Source: Chitinophagaceae bacterium (GTDB lineage Bacteria > Bacteroidota > Bacteroidia > Chitinophagales > Chitinophagaceae). From it: a stretch of DNA of 8,711 nt. The position numbers and the translations under genes are program-made. This document shows, one piece after another, positions 6,665-8,711 of this stretch. Under the pieces are notes generated by a model. The model saw only the letters and a program-made list of their open reading frames with translations. It did not search any database and had not been told where the DNA came from. The first letter of the stretch is position 1; every line of letters starts with the position of its first letter. The stretch spans positions 1-8,711 of the forward strand of contig CANFLJ010000063.1 in assembly GCA_947447815.1 (NCBI GenBank). Reading direction: 5' to 3'.

Positions 6665-6691
6665 AAAAAAGCCGACTCAAACGAATCGGCT
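6665..6691 (-). terminator. Rho-independent terminator of the FKBP gene
   Basis: Read on the minus strand, AGCCGA (6691-6686) pairs with TCGGCT (6675-6670). The stem extends past one mismatch by two more pairs around a four-base loop, and a run of T follows directly (6670-6665). It lies about 60 bp past the stop of the SlyD-like gene, in the right orientation to end that transcript and to insulate the Mpl-type operon from it. The plus strand shows A residues before the stem and no T run after, so it should act in one direction only. Confidence 0.85.
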
Positions 6692-6752
6692 AATTATTTG
6701 ATATAAAGTCTTTAGGCTTTGTTGTATACTATAGTTTTTAGTTTTTGTACTA

Positions 6753-7208
6753 CTATGGCATAACAATCAATGGAGATGCTTCGATGATTTCCACTAATTC
6801 AAGGTCGAAATGAAGATCTTTCCCAGCTAATGCATGGTTGGCATCCAATACAACCGTTTCTTCTTTAATTTCGATGATAGTTACTGGAATTCTGTGCCCT
6901 TCCGTATTTGACATTTCCAGTTGCATACCAACTTCTGGAGTCATCTCTGCAGGAAACTGACTTTTAGGAAACTCGATAATCATATCTTGATTTACAGGAC
7001 CGTAAGCCTCTGCAAAAGGGATAAAAATGCTTTTCTTTTCGCCTACAGCCATATCCTGTACCCCTTGATCGAAACCAGCGATAACCATTCCACTACCTAC
7101 TTCAAACTCTAATGGTTGTCTGCCTTCTGAAGAATCAAACGTAGTGCCATCACTTAGTTTGCCGTGATAATGAATCTTAATTGTATCACCATTTTTTACC
7201 TTTTGCAT
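6753..7208 (-). CDS. SlyD-like FKBP-type peptidyl-prolyl cis-trans isomerase
   Basis: This 151-residue cytoplasmic protein starts at ATG 7206-7208 and has no signal peptide. The split FKBP domain is at residues 1-70 and 123-142: Gly-Asp-Thr-Ile-Lys-Ile-His-Tyr-His-Gly (7-16), Thr-Thr-Phe-Asp-Ser-Ser (22-27), Val-Ile-Ala-Gly-Phe-Asp-Gln-Gly-Val (42-50), Ala-Tyr-Gly (68-70), and Asn-His-Ala-Leu-Ala-Gly-Lys-Asp-Leu-x-Phe-Asp-Leu (124-136). Residues about 72-122 are the insert-in-flap chaperone domain that marks the SlyD class. It should catalyse proline isomerisation and aid folding. The tail is short and hydrophobic, without the His/Cys-rich metal-binding extension of Escherichia coli SlyD, so a nickel role is unlikely. 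The gene is monocistronic: it is divergent from the DUF1343 gene and followed by a strong terminator. Confidence 0.93.
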   Translation of the reverse strand: MQKVKNGDTIKIHYHGKLSDGTTFDSSEGRQPLEFEVGSGMVIAGFDQGVQDMAVGEKKSIFIPFAEAYGPVNQDMIIEFPKSQFPAEMTPEVGMQLEMSNTEGHRIPVTIIEIKEETVVLDANHALAGKDLHFDLELVEIIEASPLIVMP

Positions 7209-7210
7209 GT

Positions 7211-7303
7211 TGCTTTATTTATATTTTAATAAAATTGAGCAGCAAATAAAATGCTTATTTAGCTAATCAAGCGTTATTTTTATCTTATAATAGTGCTTAT
7301 TTA
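7211..7303. repeat. Three direct copies of TGCTTATTTA in a divergent promoter region
   Basis: TGCTTATTTA occurs exactly at 7252-7261 and 7294-7303, and TGCTTTATTTA (one extra T) at 7211-7221. Start-to-start distances are 41 and 42 bp, close to four helical turns. The outer copies lie 2 bp from the FKBP ATG and 4 bp from the DUF1343 ATG; the middle copy lies in the spacer of the candidate FKBP promoter. They could be regulator sites, or chance in AT-rich DNA. Confidence 0.4.
7243..7270 (-). promoter_or_regulatory. Candidate Bacteroidota-type promoter for the FKBP gene
   Basis: On the minus strand a TTG (7270-7268) lies 17 bases ahead of TTTATTTG (7250-7243). The second matches the Bacteroidota -7 pattern TAnnTTTG at five of six fixed bases. 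Transcription would begin about 30 bases before the ATG at 7208. The match is imperfect and the region is very AT-rich, so this is a suggestion only. Confidence 0.35.
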
Positions 7304-7307
7304 CAGT

Positions 7308-8570
7308 ATGAGAAAAATATTCTTACTCATTTATTTCCCCTTTTGCTGCTTTTCTTCTAGTAAGGCAACCAATAAAGTACCCGGCAAGATTCTTCCCGGA
7401 GCTTATCAGACTTCTGAATATTTACCGCTATTAAAAGGGAAGAAGGTTGCCGTTTTTGCCAATCATACTTCCATAATAAATAAAACGCATCTGATAGATA
7501 CCCTATTAAAATCAGGTATTAATGTAGTGAAGATTTTTGCTCCCGAGCACGGCTTTCGCGGGGTAGCCAATGCAGGTGAATTAATCAATAATTCAATAGA
7601 TTCAGCAACGGGTATATCAATTGTATCGCTTTATGGCAAGCATAGCAAACCAAGTACCAGCGACCTTCAGAATACCGATATACTACTTTTTGACATTCAG
7701 GACGTAGGCGTTCGTTTTTATACCTATATCTCGTCTCTGGAAGAACTTATGGAAGCAGCCATAGAAAATGATAAGCCATTGATTGTGCTGGACAGGCCCA
7801 ATCCTAATGGTTTTTATGTGGACGGCCCTGTTCTTGACAGCAATTATAAAAGCTTTGTAGGAAAACAATGTATTCCTATTGTTTATGGAATGACTATTGG
7901 AGAATATGCTAAAATGTTGCTGGGAGAAAAACTACTCTCCTGGAAGTATATCAGAAAGGTAGATGAGCAAATACATCTTGGACAAATATTTGGATTTGAA
8001 GATAAAAAAGAGAACTTTAAACTAACGATTATAAGGTGTAAGAATTATACGCATAAATCAAAATATGTATTGCCTGTTCCGCCTTCGCCAAATTTGCCTG
8101 ATATGGCATCCATTTACTGGTATCCTTCTACTTGTTTATTTGAAGGCACTGTGATAAGTGAAGGCAGGGGAACAGAACATCCTTTTTGCATTATTGGCCA
8201 TCCGTTACTTCAGGATGCTCCTTTTAGTTTCACTCCTATTTCCAAGATAGGGGCTACCAATCCAAAATTTGAAAACACAATATGCAAAGGTTGGAACTTG
8301 TGGCAAAATTATAATGCAAGCAATACAGCTTTACCGGGTTTTCAGCTTACTTATTTAATTAATGCATTTAAGATATTGAATAATAAGGAAGCTTTTTTCT
8401 CTGCAACACATGAAAGTTATTTCTTTAATAAACTGGCTGGAAATGATGTATTAATGAAACAAATAAAAGCAGGTACCCCTGAAAGTGAAATAAGAAAAAC
8501 CTGGCAACCTAAGTTATTAGTTTTTAAGAAAGTTAGAAAGAAATATCTGTTGTACGCTGATTTTGAATAA
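7308..8570 (+). CDS. DUF1343 / NamZ-like exo-beta-N-acetylmuramidase
   Basis: From ATG 7308-7310 the protein has 420 residues. A GTG at 7293 would add five residues, but ATG puts Met-Arg-Lys directly before the signal peptide core and is preferred. A likely signal peptidase I site follows Ser-Lys-Ala (residue 20), so it is exported. Family motifs are Ala-Asn-His-Thr-Ser (51-55), Phe-Ala-Pro-Glu-His-Gly-Phe-Arg-Gly (77-85), Phe-Asp-Ile-Gln-Asp-Val-Gly-Val-Arg-Phe-Tyr-Thr-Tyr (128-140), Leu-Asp-Arg-Pro-Asn-Pro-Asn-Gly (161-168), Pro-Pro-Ser-Pro-Asn-Leu-Pro (258-264), and Phe-Glu-Gly-Thr-x-x-Ser-Glu-Gly-Arg-Gly-Thr (278-289). Characterised members (family GH171, NamZ) remove terminal MurNAc from peptidoglycan fragments, feeding cell-wall recycling. 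Length is normal and all motifs are present. It is divergent from the FKBP gene; no clear terminator follows. Confidence 0.92.
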   Translation: MRKIFLLIYFPFCCFSSSKATNKVPGKILPGAYQTSEYLPLLKGKKVAVFANHTSIINKTHLIDTLLKSGINVVKIFAPEHGFRGVANAGELINNSIDSATGISIVSLYGKHSKPSTSDLQNTDILLFDIQDVGVRFYTYISSLEELMEAAIENDKPLIVLDRPNPNGFYVDGPVLDSNYKSFVGKQCIPIVYGMTIGEYAKMLLGEKLLSWKYIRKVDEQIHLGQIFGFEDKKENFKLTIIRCKNYTHKSKYVLPVPPSPNLPDMASIYWYPSTCLFEGTVISEGRGTEHPFCIIGHPLLQDAPFSFTPISKIGATNPKFENTICKGWNLWQNYNASNTALPGFQLTYLINAFKILNNKEAFFSATHESYFFNKLAGNDVLMKQIKAGTPESEIRKTWQPKLLVFKKVRKKYLLYADFE

Positions 8571-8659
8571 AAAGAAAGAGAAATAAAAATTTAATCCTTT
8601 CCTCTCAAAGTACAATAAATTGTTATGCTAATTTGAAATAAATTAGTCTTCTCCTGTCA

Positions 8660-8711
8660 ATGCCGGCTAGTTCAAAAATGATAGCAATATACTCACCAAG
8701 GACGTTAGATA
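8660..8711 (+). CDS. Possible 5' end of a polysaccharide deacetylase-like gene, cut by window edge
   Basis: An open frame runs off the right edge. ATG at 8660 or 8678 could start it; the visible peptide is Met-Pro-Ala-Ser-Ser-Lys-Met-Ile-Ala-Ile-Tyr-Ser-Pro-Arg-Thr-Leu-Asp. The Ile-Ala-Ile-Tyr-Ser-Pro-Arg start resembles the N-terminus I recall for Bacteroidota polysaccharide deacetylase-family proteins (DUF7033-type N-terminal region), where an Ile-Tyr-Ser/Thr-Pro-Lys/Arg strand opens the chain. With only 17 residues this is a hint. The 89 bp between the DUF1343 stop and 8660 show no terminator. The overlapping minus-strand frame is the alternative. Confidence 0.35.
   Translation, partial: MPASSKMIAIYSPRTLD

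Noticed and set aside
6697..6745. Weak hairpins in the AT-rich sequence just after the FKBP stop.
   Set aside because: Stems are only four to five pairs with mismatches; the strong terminator at 6665-6691 explains the transcript end.
7286..7291. Perfect TATAAT upstream of the DUF1343 gene.
   Set aside because: Bacteroidota housekeeping promoters use a different -7 element, no -35 partner is present, and TATAAT is common by chance in such AT-rich DNA.
8623..8711. Minus-strand open frame of about 28 codons entering from the right edge and ending in TAA at 8623-8625.
   Set aside because: The peptide matches nothing I recognise, while the overlapping plus-strand frame gives a family-like start; not excluded, but less likely.

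Overview
The window looks like chromosomal DNA from a Bacteroidota member, most likely near Chitinophagaceae or a related Sphingobacteriia-type lineage. It is AT-rich and its genes lack Shine-Dalgarno sequences. Its families are typical of that phylum: a WbqC-like protein, DUF4397 and PKD lipoproteins, the Bacteroidota form of the Mpl-type Mur ligase, a DnaQ/ExoX-like exonuclease and a DUF1343 (NamZ-like) protein. The assignment rests on gene content and remembered family features; no search was run.

Layout. At the left edge is the 3' part of a plus-strand WbqC-like gene (1-546). It meets, tail to tail with one base between, a minus-strand block running from about 6330 down to 548. In transcription order that block holds a Mur ligase (Mpl type), a DEDDh exonuclease, then after 79 bp a polyprenol-phosphate mannosyltransferase-like family 2 glycosyltransferase, an exported CpcT/CpeT-family protein, a lipoprotein with four PKD-like repeats and a DUF4397 lipoprotein. 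Spacings of 7 to 40 bp suggest two operons or one long one. A gene-poor stretch (6331-6752) follows, with a small 21-bp-period repeat, a doubtful 77-codon frame and a clear intrinsic terminator. The terminator belongs to a minus-strand SlyD-like FKBP prolyl isomerase (6753-7208). That gene is divergent from a plus-strand DUF1343/NamZ-like exo-muramidase (7308-8570). At the right edge the first codons of another plus-strand gene may be visible.

How the genes may fit together. The Mpl-type ligase and the NamZ-like hydrolase both point to peptidoglycan turnover and MurNAc/peptide recycling. The glycosyltransferase, CpeT-like, PKD and DUF4397 genes form a compact envelope-directed set: one cytoplasmic sugar-lipid enzyme and three exported products with no assigned joint function. 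That cassette is the least explained part of the window. I see no defence system, mobile element, CRISPR array, rRNA or tRNA.
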